Shown piece by piece: positions 46,833 to 57,896 of a stretch of DNA of 64,000 bases. The notes beneath the pieces were generated by a model. The model did not search any database. It was not told the origin of the DNA and was given only the letters and a program-made list of their open reading frames with translations. Origin of the DNA: Aquatica leii (Eukaryota; Arthropoda; Insecta; Coleoptera; Lampyridae); assembly GCA_035610365.1 (NCBI GenBank), contig CM069436.1, positions 89,653,912 through 89,717,911 on the forward strand. The letters are read 5' to 3'. The position numbers and the translations under genes were made by a program. Numbering within the stretch: position 1 is the stretch's first letter; every line of letters starts with the position of its first letter.

Positions 46833-47801
46833 TTATAATTTGTTTAGCGACCCCGTAGCTGAGAACATTCTTGTCCTTGTCCTTGTTCCAAGAAACTTGA
46901 ACTTTGTTGGTTGACTGTGCCAGAATCGGTGCAGATGGTGTAAAGTGGACAGTCTCCATCCCATTACATCCCACACATGTTCAATGGAATTTAAATCCGG
47001 TGAACGAGGTGTCCACGGTAAAACATTAACGTGCTTCCTGGAGGAACTCCACAGTTTGATGAACAATATAAGGACGTGCGTTGTTTTGTTAAAAAAAGAC
47101 GTGTGGACGACCATCTAGATAATGTAGTAAAGTGCTTTGTAGAACATCAACAACATAATGCGCATCTGTCATACGGCTCTAAAAAGACAAGTGGTGATCG
47201 GCTACCATAGGCAATAGCCCCCCAAACCATGACTCTCCCAGTGCTGTGCAGATGACACTCAAACAGCAAACCTAATTTTACCTCATTCTCAACGGCGGCG
47301 TTTTATGCTTTTACGGCCATCGTGCATATTTAGAGAGAATCGCAATTTCTCGTTAATGCCGATATTATGCCATTTTACCTCCTAATGCTGCCGTTCTCTG
47401 CACCAGTTTAAATTTTGAAGACAGTGGAGTCAACGGAAACACTAATCGTGGACGGTATAAAAAAGTCCAAAAGCTTAAATGCGGCATAGTAATAGGTTTG
47501 CCTTTTTCTTCAAACTATTGGTAGCAATTTGACGCGCAGTAGGAAAACTTGACGCTTTGTGGTACGCATCGGTTGACTAGTTAGTCTTCTTTGCGTTCCT
47601 CTACCTTTTTCTGTCTATACACGACACACGCATTACCGTCATTGCAGTATAATTAACACGGCAGCCAATTTCGCAATAAGCTAAACCAACATCTCGATAA
47701 GGAACAGTTTTAGCCCTGTCAAAGTCGTTAACATTGTGATAATGTTGACGTTTTAAAATTTGAGGTACTTTGTTACGCTTAACACTAGTAGCTGAAAGCA
47801 C
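46833..47801 (-). pseudogene. Tc1-like transposase remnant
   Basis: The N-terminal piece (47801-47601) shows the Tc1 paired-type helix-turn-helix pattern: NDFDRAKTVPYRDVGLAYCEIGCRV followed by TAMTVMRV. The C-terminal piece (47114-46833) shows WTPRSPDLNSIEHVWDVMGWRL, the third catalytic region of the DDE domain. The middle (47120-47600) is recognisable only in patches and is frame-broken. The 5' side of the gene ends at the pogo-like element starting at 47822. Confidence 0.88.
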
Positions 47802-48215
47802 AATAACTAAAAATATCTGTACCGTAAAATGGGGTGAATAGAAACAATTTTCAACCTTTTTGTCTATGCAGCCAAATTAGTATTTACCTTATCAATAACA
47901 AAAAATATGAAAAACGTGTGTCACGGCTAGTAGAATAAAACATACATAACAAAATTTCGAAAAAGTTTTCCCTTTAAAAGAAAAAAAAATAATAGTGCCT
48001 ATTTTCTATGCGCCCTTGATGTGGGGTGAATAAAAACACTCGTTTATTTTAATGAAATTTGCTAGTCTATGCATTCGAGAGCGCATAGAAACACTTAAAA
48101 TGTTTTTAAAAAATAAAATAAAAACATATACAACACTTAAAATGAAAAAAATGCAACATTTTGCTGAAAAAGGTCTATTTTCATAAAAATTTAACATAGG
48201 TAGTTATTTATATAC

Positions 48216-50157
48216 TTATTGAAGGTAATTTTGGTGCACATTGAATCTTAAAAGGTCTTTCTTCGAAGTGAATGCTGTCTCATCTTCAATTGGAAAAACT
48301 TCTCCAACGACCTGGTTGAAATTAAAGTTGGAAATATCTGGAACATCTGGAAATCCATAAACATATCTTAAAAACTGTTTAGTGGGACGGTTTCGTTATA
48401 AAGTGGCTTCAATATCATTTTCTTCAATATTGGTCACCTGTCCGATAACAAATTTATTTTTATGCATATTCCGATATTTTGTTGGAAAACAGACTAGAAG
48501 CCAAATTCCTTGTACAGAATCAGGTGAAATAGGAGACACATAGTGAAACGATTTACCCCCATAGCAGACACATTCTGATGGTTTATCTCCAACTGGAATA
48601 TCTCTAAAATTTGCTGGTGGAATAATTCATCTCTTGGAGTTTATCTGATTCATCTAGAGTACTTTTTTGAAAATTCTTCATTATTTTTGTGTAATGACTG
48701 AGAGCCAAATTCATTTCCTGGTCCGAATCTATATCTGAGATTTTAATTTCACTTCCTGAAATAATGTTTTTCTCTTAATTTTCTTTATCCTCCGACTGCT
48801 CATCAGAAGAGATTTCAAAATCTGCACCGTTAACACTTTTCCCAGCAGGAACTTAAATTTTGCGGCGGCGTCCTCTTCCTTTAGTTTCACCATTGCCATA
48901 CCTCACGTTTCTTATGAGGGTGACAAAGGAATTATTAAATACTTCTGTATTTTCATCATTGATCTCATCAAGATTTTGCAGCGGAAGTCGTTCTAAGACT
49001 CTATCCCTATTTAATGGAACAATTCCACACTTATTAAAACCAGATTGTATGTTTTTTGCGGTGCTAGGTTCAATAGCCCTTAGTAAATCATTTAGCAAAT
49101 GTGGAAATCTGTCTTTTGGAACTGTGCAATGCTTTGTCCCAGCCCATTTTTTCATTCATTTTTTAAGTATGTGCCTCCATGTTGTTTTCAGGGGGCGGAA
49201 AAACACCACGTCAAGAGACTGGGTCAAATGCGTCGAATTAGCTGGAAGGAAAATAAATGAAATATTATGTTCTTCGCAAGCAGACACTGTACTCGCAGAA
49301 AAATGTGAGCTGCGATTATCGCCAATTAAGTATTTTTTGCCTGGTAAACTTTTTATGGTTGGTATTACAATTTTTTGAACCCAATCTGAGAAAGAAATTG
49401 CGTCAAATCAACCAGATGCGCTTCTGTTATACCTAGCACCCTTTTGCCCATCAACAGTCCAAGAAGTATAAAAATTTTTTGCCTTGTGTACTACGTATGG
49501 CGGTACTAATTTCCTATCAGATGAAGCAGCACACATAATGGAAATAGCTGATTTTGATGTATTACAAATGCATTCTAGATAACGATAGCCCCTCTTCGAT
49601 ATTACTTTTTTCCTACCCGGGTCGTCGGTTAGATTTGTTTCATCATAATTTATTATATTTGATGGTGGCACGTCTTTCTGTTTCGCGGCTAAATTACCGA
49701 AATAGGCATTAATAGTGGCGGGAGAAACAGCAGCTTTTGAGCGCTTGATGTTCTGACAGATTCTTGTTGTTAATAAGTATTTATGACGTTTTAGAAAGGA
49801 ATAGACAAAGTCCCTGCCGGGAAAATTATCTTTACATTTCGGGATTGTTTTGCCTCTACTGTCAAGGTAATTTTTTACAATCATCCTGACGTCCAAATGG
49901 TCAAGTGGGTAGCCCCAATTAGAACAAACTATTAACCGATGAATCAATACATTTTCTTCTTGTTTGGTTAGAGCTCTTTGACTTCCCTGAGGCTTTAGAT
50001 TGGGTTTTTTGTGATGTCGATAATGCACAGAATAATAAATTTTATATATTTCACTCGCCAGCCTATAACTCATACCCTGATTAATTGAGGTGAGAGCTGC
50101 TTTAAGATTACTTTCATCAATTTTTACTTTCCTATAAGGAAAGCATAGCGATCGCAA
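48216..50157 (-). pseudogene. Pogo/CENP-B-type transposase with several in-frame stops
   Basis: The N-terminal part (50157-49700) is HTH-like (KAALTSINQGMSYRLASEIYK) followed by a second DNA-binding region. The catalytic part shows IINYDETNLTDDPGRK (first Asp), AISIMCAASSDRKLVPPYVV, KKYLIGDNRSSHFS (second Asp) and IFLPANSTHLTQSLDVVFF. Both readable blocks (50157-49408 and 49155-48853) are in one frame, separated only by TGA at 49408-49410 and at about 49156, each where the family has Trp. Further stops follow (TAA near 48852 and 48777) and a shift near 48600, with a C-terminal extension ending at TAA 48216. The start is uncertain: the first Met codon in frame is not obvious and a splice acceptor-like TTATAG lies near 50125. 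Confidence 0.85.
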
Positions 50158-50214
50158 TTAAAAAAAATTTTTTTTTGAAGAATTTTACGTTTCAAGGTCT
50201 CTTGAATCAGAAAA

Positions 50215-50995
50215 AGGTATCTTTGGCAAAAAAATTTTGGGTGTCTGTGTGTGTGTGTCTGTGTGTAACGTTGTACCCACGATAACTCTCGAACCAAAAG
50301 TCCTAGTAACTTGAAATTTGGTATGGAGCTGGTTTTTCATATTTTCTCGGTTCTATCAAAAGATGTGTATCTGAACAGTTTTTCTTATATAATTTTGTAC
50401 GAATGTAAATTATTCGAATTATTTTTACAGTTTTTTATAGAAGTAAATTCTTTTTAACAATTTATTCAAATAAAATTTTTTTCTAACATAAGCAGTTTAT
50501 TAGATATTTGATTTATAATTGAAATTAAATTCGATATATGATCTTAGGTTCGAATCCAGCCTACGACAATTTTTTTTAGAAAAAAATTTATATCTTAAAA
50601 GAAAAGCAAGATACGTTAAAAAATAACAATTTTTCTCTAAATTTTTTCGACTTTATATACGGAGTGTTGGTTGCATCTTGTTTTAATTATCTTTGGATGT
50701 ACCTACGATAACTCTCGAACCAAAAGTCCTAATTACTTAAAGTTAGGTATGATAAAGAAACCGGAATTGGATGTATCCGCCATTTTTAACAGTTTTTCTT
50801 ATATAATTTTGAACGTATGTAAATTATTCGAATTATTTTTACAGTTTCTTATAGAGATAATTGTTCCTAACAATTTATTTAAATAAAAAAAATTCTAACA
50901 TTAACAGTTTATCAGATATTTAGTTTGTAATTTAAAGTGAATTTACAAATATAATATAGTTTCGAATCCTGCCTGCGGCGATTTTTTTTAACTGA
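50215..50995. repeat. Tandem duplication (two units of about 425 bp)
   Basis: The unit at about 50270-50585 recurs at about 50696-50995. Shared blocks: CGATAACTCTCGAACCAAAA, ACAGTTTTTCTTATATAATT, TGTAAATTATTCGAATTATT, and a final TTCGAATCC-GCCT block before a T-run. The final block in unit 1, GGTTCGAATCC (50549-50559), equals the tRNA B-box consensus, but no A box or cloverleaf was found. A TG/GTCT tract (50241-50268) precedes unit 1. Confidence 0.75.
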
Positions 50996-51262
50996 TTTAC
51001 TAAAGGGGTAAGTAATATCGAGGCGCACAAATATGCTAGAAAATCAATACAAACGTGTAAATATCACTTCAAAATGGTTTTATGACAGCATAACTTTAAA
51101 AAAATATGTAAATATTCCTTCATCATTCCTTATAGGAAAGTCGTGTGGTGACCACACCAGTTTTTTTATGTGTTTTACCTCGAGAGTCGCGTTTGTAAAC
51201 ACGGGAAATTTTCCTGCAATAAAACACAAATTTCAATAAATTATGGGGTTGCTAGAAACAGC

Positions 51263-51295
51263 GGGTGAATAGAAAAACCGTGTTTCTATTCACCC
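51263..51295. repeat. Subterminal palindrome of the pogo-like element
   Basis: GGGTGAATAGAAA (51263-51275) and its exact complement (51283-51295), with a 7-base loop. The arm repeats the inner part of the element's terminal repeat, so it may be a transposase-binding site pair. Confidence 0.75.
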
Positions 51296-52195
51296 CAAAA
51301 ATAATCAAAACTGAGGTTATAAAACATTAGGCAATAAATGGAATCGTAAGTAAGATAGACAAATGTAAACCAGACACCTAAAACCTACTTTGACCAAAAA
51401 CGTAACCATCTTACCTGTTTTTATCTTACAACTGCGAACAAAGTTTGTGCAGAGCGAAATGTACACCGATTTTTATAGCACAGGAGATTAATACTGAAAC
51501 AGTGTTACCAATAAAAAAAAATAAATTTTTTGTGTTAATACACTTTACAGACACCTGTTGAGTGTTTGAGTATTGATGATTGAGGTTTAATTTAGAAATA
51601 CTAAGAAATACTAAGTTTTGAAAGAAGTTTCCTGTTTTTGTTTCTATTCAGCCTGCAGTTGCTATTCATCCCATTTTACGGTACTAATCAACTCTTATAA
51701 ACCGTTTTTCTACAAAAAACTAAGTGATAATATTTTATTTTGGCAAAAAAATTATCAAAGATAAAAAGTTGACGTAGTTACCATAGCATGTTTTAAAAAT
51801 CATTCTGTTGCCAAAAAATCAAGCTGAAAAGATTATTCTTTCTGGGTTTCTTAAAAAACAAAAGAACCGCAAATATTACTACAATTTTTTTTAATGATAT
51901 TTTGTTTATTGTATTCAGTCGATAAAAATGTTTTTTTCTTTTCAATCATATAAGATTTTAATACTTTTACTGAACTAGTTTTTTGATAAAAAAACGGAGA
52001 AGCAATGGCAGAATTATGCATAATCTAAACACCTATGAAAGCTTTTAATTGCCAAAACAATTGATTGCGCTTTAGAACTGTGAAAGTAGTACCTGTATTT
52101 GAAGTAAAAAGCTATTTATTTCTATTAGTTAACATCCATTTTTGAGTGAAATGAGCTTTTGAAGCAAACACATATTGCTCATTTATCTGAAAAGC

Positions 52196-53060
52196 AACGT
52201 ATTGCATTTTAAATGTTGCTGGGATATGTAGAAAAACGAAAACGCAGACGGAAGTTTGCAACTTGTTTAAGAATTTGTACTCAGAATTTCTTATTACGCA
52301 ATTAACTGTAAGTAACATTTGTCACAAATATCAAGATACGGGCTCTGTTAAAAATTTATCAAAAACGAATAATTTTAAATAATGAAAAAAGTGAAAAGGT
52401 GCTAGTTATGTAAACGTTTTCTTCAACATTTATTTGAATTAAGCGGGCATAAAATCAGCTTTCAACGTTTCCATTTTTATAACCATTTGCTTATTACTAT
52501 TCATGCATAGATAAGTTGTACTATGAGATGGCTCTGCCATAAAAATTTACTCATGAAGATGTCATGTTGATCGTTTTGGAAAATCCACATGTTTCCGTTC
52601 TTAAAAAGAAAAAGCGACACACATCATACAAAGTGTGTGTAGTTCAAGAATTTATTTGCAGACGACTTGGATTGGATATTATAATTTTGTGAAGAAATAA
52701 CCCACCAACTTAAAGGCAATGTAAATTTTTACAGAAATATTCTGTTTACTGACAAAGCAACGTTTTAGTTAAACGGCGCAGTTACTAAGCGACACACACA
52801 ATACTGGTCTTCAACAAATTCTAATTGGTATCTAGAAAAACACATCCAGTACTAGCAAAAAGTTAATGTGTAGGCAAATATTTTGTGTAAACCCAGATCT
52901 ACAGACCTTTTTTTTCTAAGGGCAATTTAACCGCCAAGGTTTATCTAAATCTTTTACGTTTTGAGGTAGTTCTTGCATTCGTTGTTTTATACCCAAATAA
53001 AAACCATTGAGATGTAACCCATATAAGAATATAGTTCTACATTATAGAATTATTGTCCGC
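52196..53060 (+). pseudogene. Mariner/IS630-type transposase remnant
   Basis: Pieces in two or three frames read like insect mariner-type transposases. A helix-turn-helix part starts at about 52200 (QRIAF, then TQTEVCNLFKN, ITQLTVSNICHKYQDTGSV). A DDE part lies at about 52700-52960 (LFTD near 52740, FFSKGNLTAKVYLNLL near 52910). Many stops and shifts. It lies just beyond the proposed right end of the Tc1-like element and is a separate, older insertion. Confidence 0.7.
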
Positions 53061-53299
53061 CAGTACCTTAATGATACATTTTCAAACCAGAAGTTTGAAA
53101 CGTTAAGAAATCAGGAGCCACAATCCACTAATCATCAAAAATATTGTCTCCAAAAAAGCAAAAGAAAATAGAAGGAGTTATTTCAGCGGAAAATGATAGT
53201 ATCGTCGTAATTTTAATAGTATCGGCCAAGAAAAATAACTTTCCAACGTTTTTTGTGTTTCCCAAGGATAAATTACAAACCTCATACGTTGAAAAAGTT

Positions 53300-55138
53300 T
53301 CATGAATGTTGGTAACTGTTTTGGTTGATCCAATAAAAAAGATAACATCCTATTTTTTTATTGTTATTTTTTGAAAAAATATAACAAAGTTGTTTGTTCT
53401 CTCGTTGATAGTTGTTTGTTTTTATTCTATTTCTTAGACACAATGTTTTTCTTTTTTTATTATAGTTTCTCAACCACGTTCACTCACCAGTATTTCAGTT
53501 AGCCGTAGCGACGTAGTTATTATCAACTAAAACCCGTTGTAACAAATAGGTTGATAACAAACGTAATGTTAAATATCTTTAACAGTTGCTTTGGAACACG
53601 TTATTATCAAGAGTAAGGCCCACTTTGATGTAATTCTTGACCGTTGTTAAGAGTAAGGCAACAATTTGATGTATTGGATGCTTATTTCTAACACCTACCA
53701 TATTATTGGAAAAATTTGTATAAACAAATCAATTGGGGCTTGAAGAAAAGTTTCACACTGATGAAACGATGTGCCGATGCAACCATCAATAGAATATTTT
53801 TTGTAAACCGATTGGAAAGTTTGCCACCAGTGTTTTGTCTAAATTTAAAAACACGTTTGTATTTGTATATTTGATATCTGTTTGTTATATTCTGTTTTAA
53901 CTTTTAGGGATGTATGATTACGAGCCAAACTAGATTTAGTCGGAAAACAAATTTTAGAACTTATTTTGATTTAATTTACACACGTTGAAGTATCTATTCT
54001 TGATATTTAATTTCTTCTAGTTACATAATAAACATATTTGCATTTTGTTTTTAATTAAAAAAAAAGTTTAAACGTAACATAAACGCAGAGCTATCGGATG
54101 TAAATTTCCTATGTAAAAATAGTAATTTGTAAATTGTTGTAGAGTTAGAAACGTCGACGAGCTGATTTTATACCTGCGTAATTCAAAAAAGTTTGAGGAT
54201 ACTGCGGGCTAAAGCATTGCAAAGTAAACAATGTCAATGCAAACGTAAAGGTTTTGTTCTGTTGAGGTTCCTCGCCAGTGGAAGAACACTGTACTGTACT
54301 ACTTCCACAAATGCATTAACAGATCTCTAGTTTAATATTATTAAATGATGTCAATAACATAAACGAAATAGGATGGCAGCGCCATCCCATAGTGCTATAT
54401 GAAAATAACAATTTGTAAATTGCTATAGAAATGGAAACGTTGACAAGTTAATTTTATTAACGTTTGTACCTCTATAGCAGTCTACAAATTTAAACATAAC
54501 ATTCTGCTATTAAACCAGTATTAAAATTACTGTTACATCATAAAGTAATAGATAACAATTAAAATAAATATTTGCAATAACTAAAAAGACAAGTGTCATG
54601 TATGCTATTAATACAATAGCAGAAAATTCCGTAGACTATTCAACAGTTGAATTTTGATTCGATGGTAAAATAATGTATACAATAACATTTATTCAGACAA
54701 AAATCTTAAGAAATTTCTCGGAGTTATTTCAACAATTACAAAATTTTATAAATGTACCTTGATTTTAGCAGGAATTCAATTGGAATAAGGCCAAAAGTAC
54801 GCAAAAAAAGACTTTGATTTAATGCTATTGTTATTGAATGTTTTTACCGCCAGACTATTTCTCAATGTTATTGTCGCAGTGAATTAACTCACAATTTAAC
54901 TCTTTCTAACACAGGCGTTATTAATGTATGTTATGACAAACATATGTAACTAATAATTTAGTAAATTTTTACTATCGAATAAAAAGAAACTTTTATGTTA
55001 CATCTTTTTTAGGGATGGCAATATGAGTAAAATTCTTAAAATTTATAATTTCAAAAGCCGTGATCTACTTTTTTTAGATTATTTATTTTAAAAATTTCTA
55101 TACTTAACAAATACTTTAATACTGCTACATTACAAATA
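53300..55138. other. AT-rich intergenic DNA with a short duplicated unit
   Basis: No gene. Two related units start with TAACATAAACG at 54078 and 54355; each is followed by a block GTAATTTGTAAATTG/ACAATTTGTAAATTG, then AGAAACGT or GGAAACGT, and an AGCTGATTTTAT/AGTTAATTTTAT block. They are about 277 bases apart and look like a diverged tandem repeat. An AGAGTAAGGC block is also doubled at 53610-53660. Confidence 0.55.
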
Positions 55139-55727
55139 CAGTCGAACTCCTATATAGTGATGTTCAAAATTCCCTTCAAAAACATCATTATATAGAAACT
55201 TCATTGTATAGAAGTTATACTTAAAAAAATATGCAAAACACAAATTTAAACGTACATAAGAAATATTAATTATAAACACTTTCATTTTATCATTTTTAAT
55301 CAACTTTACACTTAAACAACTTGAAACGAAAAAATTGCAAATGAAACGTGTTCAATAACATGACAATGCATTTCAAAACTCGAAGGAAATCCTATAATCC
55401 TCTAAACAATTCTTGCATTTACAAATGTATAGAATTTTTAGTACCCTAGTAATAGCCTTTCTGTATTGTAAATTAAGAAGTCTTATAATCCGCTTATCCG
55501 TTTAACTATGCGGTATTGTAAAGGTAAAGTAAATTGTACGTGATTCCAAGAAAACTTTAAGTAGTTGGGTAACATTTTCTTTGAAAAAGATCATAATATA
55601 GAATTTGAACATCATATTTTAGAGGTGTTTTTACACGCATTTTAACCCGAAGGTCAATATCCTAAAGAAAACATCACTAAATAGAAAAAATCATTAAATA
55701 GGAGTTCATTGAATGGAGGTCCGACTG
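55139..55727. mobile_element. 589-bp MITE of pogo/Tigger type
   Basis: Ends are CAGTCGAACTCCTATATAGT (left) and, read inward from the right, CAGTCGGACCTCCATTCAAT, flanked by TA on both sides (55137-55138, 55728-55729). A subterminal repetition ATAGTGATGTTC / ATTTAGTGATGTTTTC is shared by both ends. CAGT termini and TA targets are typical of pogo-type transposons. No coding capacity. Confidence 0.8.
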
Positions 55728-55729
55728 TA

Positions 55730-57556
55730 TAATTTTTGTTTGTTATAGTGAGGTAAATTTCTATATATTCCTGTGTTTGAATAATGCAATGTGTTTCTAA
55801 ACTTTCAGGTTTTATTCTGATATTTGAATCTCTAACAAGTACTACTAAAATTAATAATTTTTATAACAAAATAACCAAAATCTACATGCTGTTCATAAAT
55901 TGTAATAAGGTACGTCAGTAGTTGTTAAATTTTGATATTTGTACAGTTTGTTTGTCAATTATTTCACATTAAAAAAATCTAATGTGTTGTAAAATAGTTA
56001 AGAAAAACACCAAATCATTTTTTAAATGTCAATTCATTGCAACAATGTTTTATTTTATTTCTGTGTAATTTGCGTTTAAATTTATCGCGTATTGCAAATC
56101 GTCTTTGTTATTTTGAGGTTTTAAGTAATTTTGGTTCCAATTAATGTATGTTTTTACGTTGCTTAAATATCCGTGTGCTGTGTTTTTATCAATTTTGCAT
56201 TTTCTTAGTATTAACACATTTAGATTACATTATAATTTATAGTTCCGACAAATATTTAGTTTCTGAGATATCAAAAATTGTATATTATTTTTGTTTTTTT
56301 GTTAACATCAATTAGAGCTTTGTCTATTCACTTTTATTTTTGTTTACGGTAGCAAGTACGATGAGAAGACTTCGTACAAATTTCCGTAAAATTACGTGTC
56401 GTTTTAATTTTCAACTATTTTTGGTAAAATTATGAATGAAAAAAAGTTAGATTTTCTTATCCGTTTTTCATATTCGCTTTATAGTAGCGGGTCGTTTCCA
56501 ATTATCCCAGCAACTCTGAAATCATCTTTGATTACTATAATTGGGGACTGCGGTCAACCACAACACACTCCGAGTAAACAAACATTTAAAGTAATATTTA
56601 CACCGCTTAATTTGCTACTAATTGCAAAAAGATTTCAAATTGAATTTATATAACTGTGATAACGCCATTTTTGTACCGTCGCTTCAACTTGGAGCATTTT
56701 ATAATCAAAAACTTTTTAAACAAGTTTGAAACAAATATTCAAGTGTCGAATAAACTTACTCTCGCTTAATTAAAACAATTTAATATCGTGTATATTTTAT
56801 GTTTTTTATATACTATATGTAATTGCAATTTACATTGTTATTTTAATTTAACTATATAGTTTACGGACACAAAATCGTTTGAAATTTTTAGTTACAAATA
56901 AAGGGAGGTATGGCGTATGTATATCTTATTTTAGTTATAATAAACCGTTTATAACAAACGTAGAAAACAATCCTGTAATCAATAAATAAAGACAACAATC
57001 ATGTAAAAAATTATTCAAAATTGTTATTTTTTACTTAGTGTATTTTCTTTTTAAACCTTTTGATGACTCCGTACAAATTTACGGTTTATCAAGAATTACG
57101 TACACCCTTTGAAAGTTGATGTATGAATTGCAATATCAAGGAGAAGGATTATTGGTGCAACATTTTTTTACACTGTAAATGCAGGACGTTACTGTATAAT
57201 TTTGGGTTTTCCGAAATTTAAAGAAAAGAGTTAACACGCATGTGTTACCCTTTTAATTTAATTATTCTCTTTAATAACCTTATTTTAAAAGTTACAAATC
57301 AAATTTCTTATTTAGTAATTTTTGTTTTACTTTATACCAATCCATCGTTGTCTAACATATAAGTTACGTGAGAAACAAGACCCTGTAACATACATTGTAA
57401 AACATGAAAAACTAGAAAAATCACTGCTGGTTTACACTAACTATTATTATGCGGTCAAAAATTAAATAAATTATAAAAACAATTAGTCCGATCTATATAA
57501 TCTAAGGTTGTTCTGTATTTGTTACTGTGTAGTTTGAGTTAAACTTATAGCGTTAA
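55730..57556. other. AT-rich intergenic DNA
   Basis: No gene was supported. A 73-codon frame at 56432-56653 starts with ATG but has no recognisable content or splice context. Confidence 0.5.
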
Positions 57557-57896
57557 GGCTCCCTTTCACACGCCAACATGTTTGCGCAAACTATGTTAAA
57601 CAAACCGATTTGCGCAATAATTTGTGCGTGAGAGAGCAAACATTTTGTTTGTACATACAAAAGTAATTGGTTTGGGCAAATCTGTTTGGTTTTGATTTTT
57701 GGTTTGAGGTTGGTGCGCTGGTTTGAGCGTGAAAGCGCAATTCAAACCGATTTCTGCAGTTGTCACACGCAGCACCTGCGCATTGGTTCTATTTGCACAT
57801 GTTGCCCACGTTTTGTCCGCTACGCTGTTGTATCTAAATTAAAAATTTGTAGTGTGTGCCAGTGAATAACAATTAGTTTTAATTCACTGTATCACG

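Larger units (their letters stand above)
47822..51681 (-). mobile_element. Pogo-superfamily DNA transposon, 3860 bp, complete ends
   Basis: Terminal inverted repeats CCGTAAAATGGGGTGAATAG (47822-47841) and, read inward from 51681, CCGTAAAATGGGATGAATAG differ at one base and are flanked by TA on both sides (47820-47821, 51682-51683). The motif GGGTGAATAGAAAC recurs subterminally at about 48020 and as a palindrome at 51263-51295, and in part at 51645. It contains a DDE_1-type transposase gene on the minus strand and a tandem duplication near its 5' side. Confidence 0.88.

Noticed and set aside
49156..49410. Selenocysteine or stop-readthrough explanation for in-frame TGA codons in the pogo-like transposase
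   Set aside because: Further TAA stops and a frameshift in the same gene make ordinary decay the simpler explanation.
50549..50559. tRNA gene or SINE based on the B-box match
   Set aside because: No A box at the required distance and no cloverleaf could be drawn.
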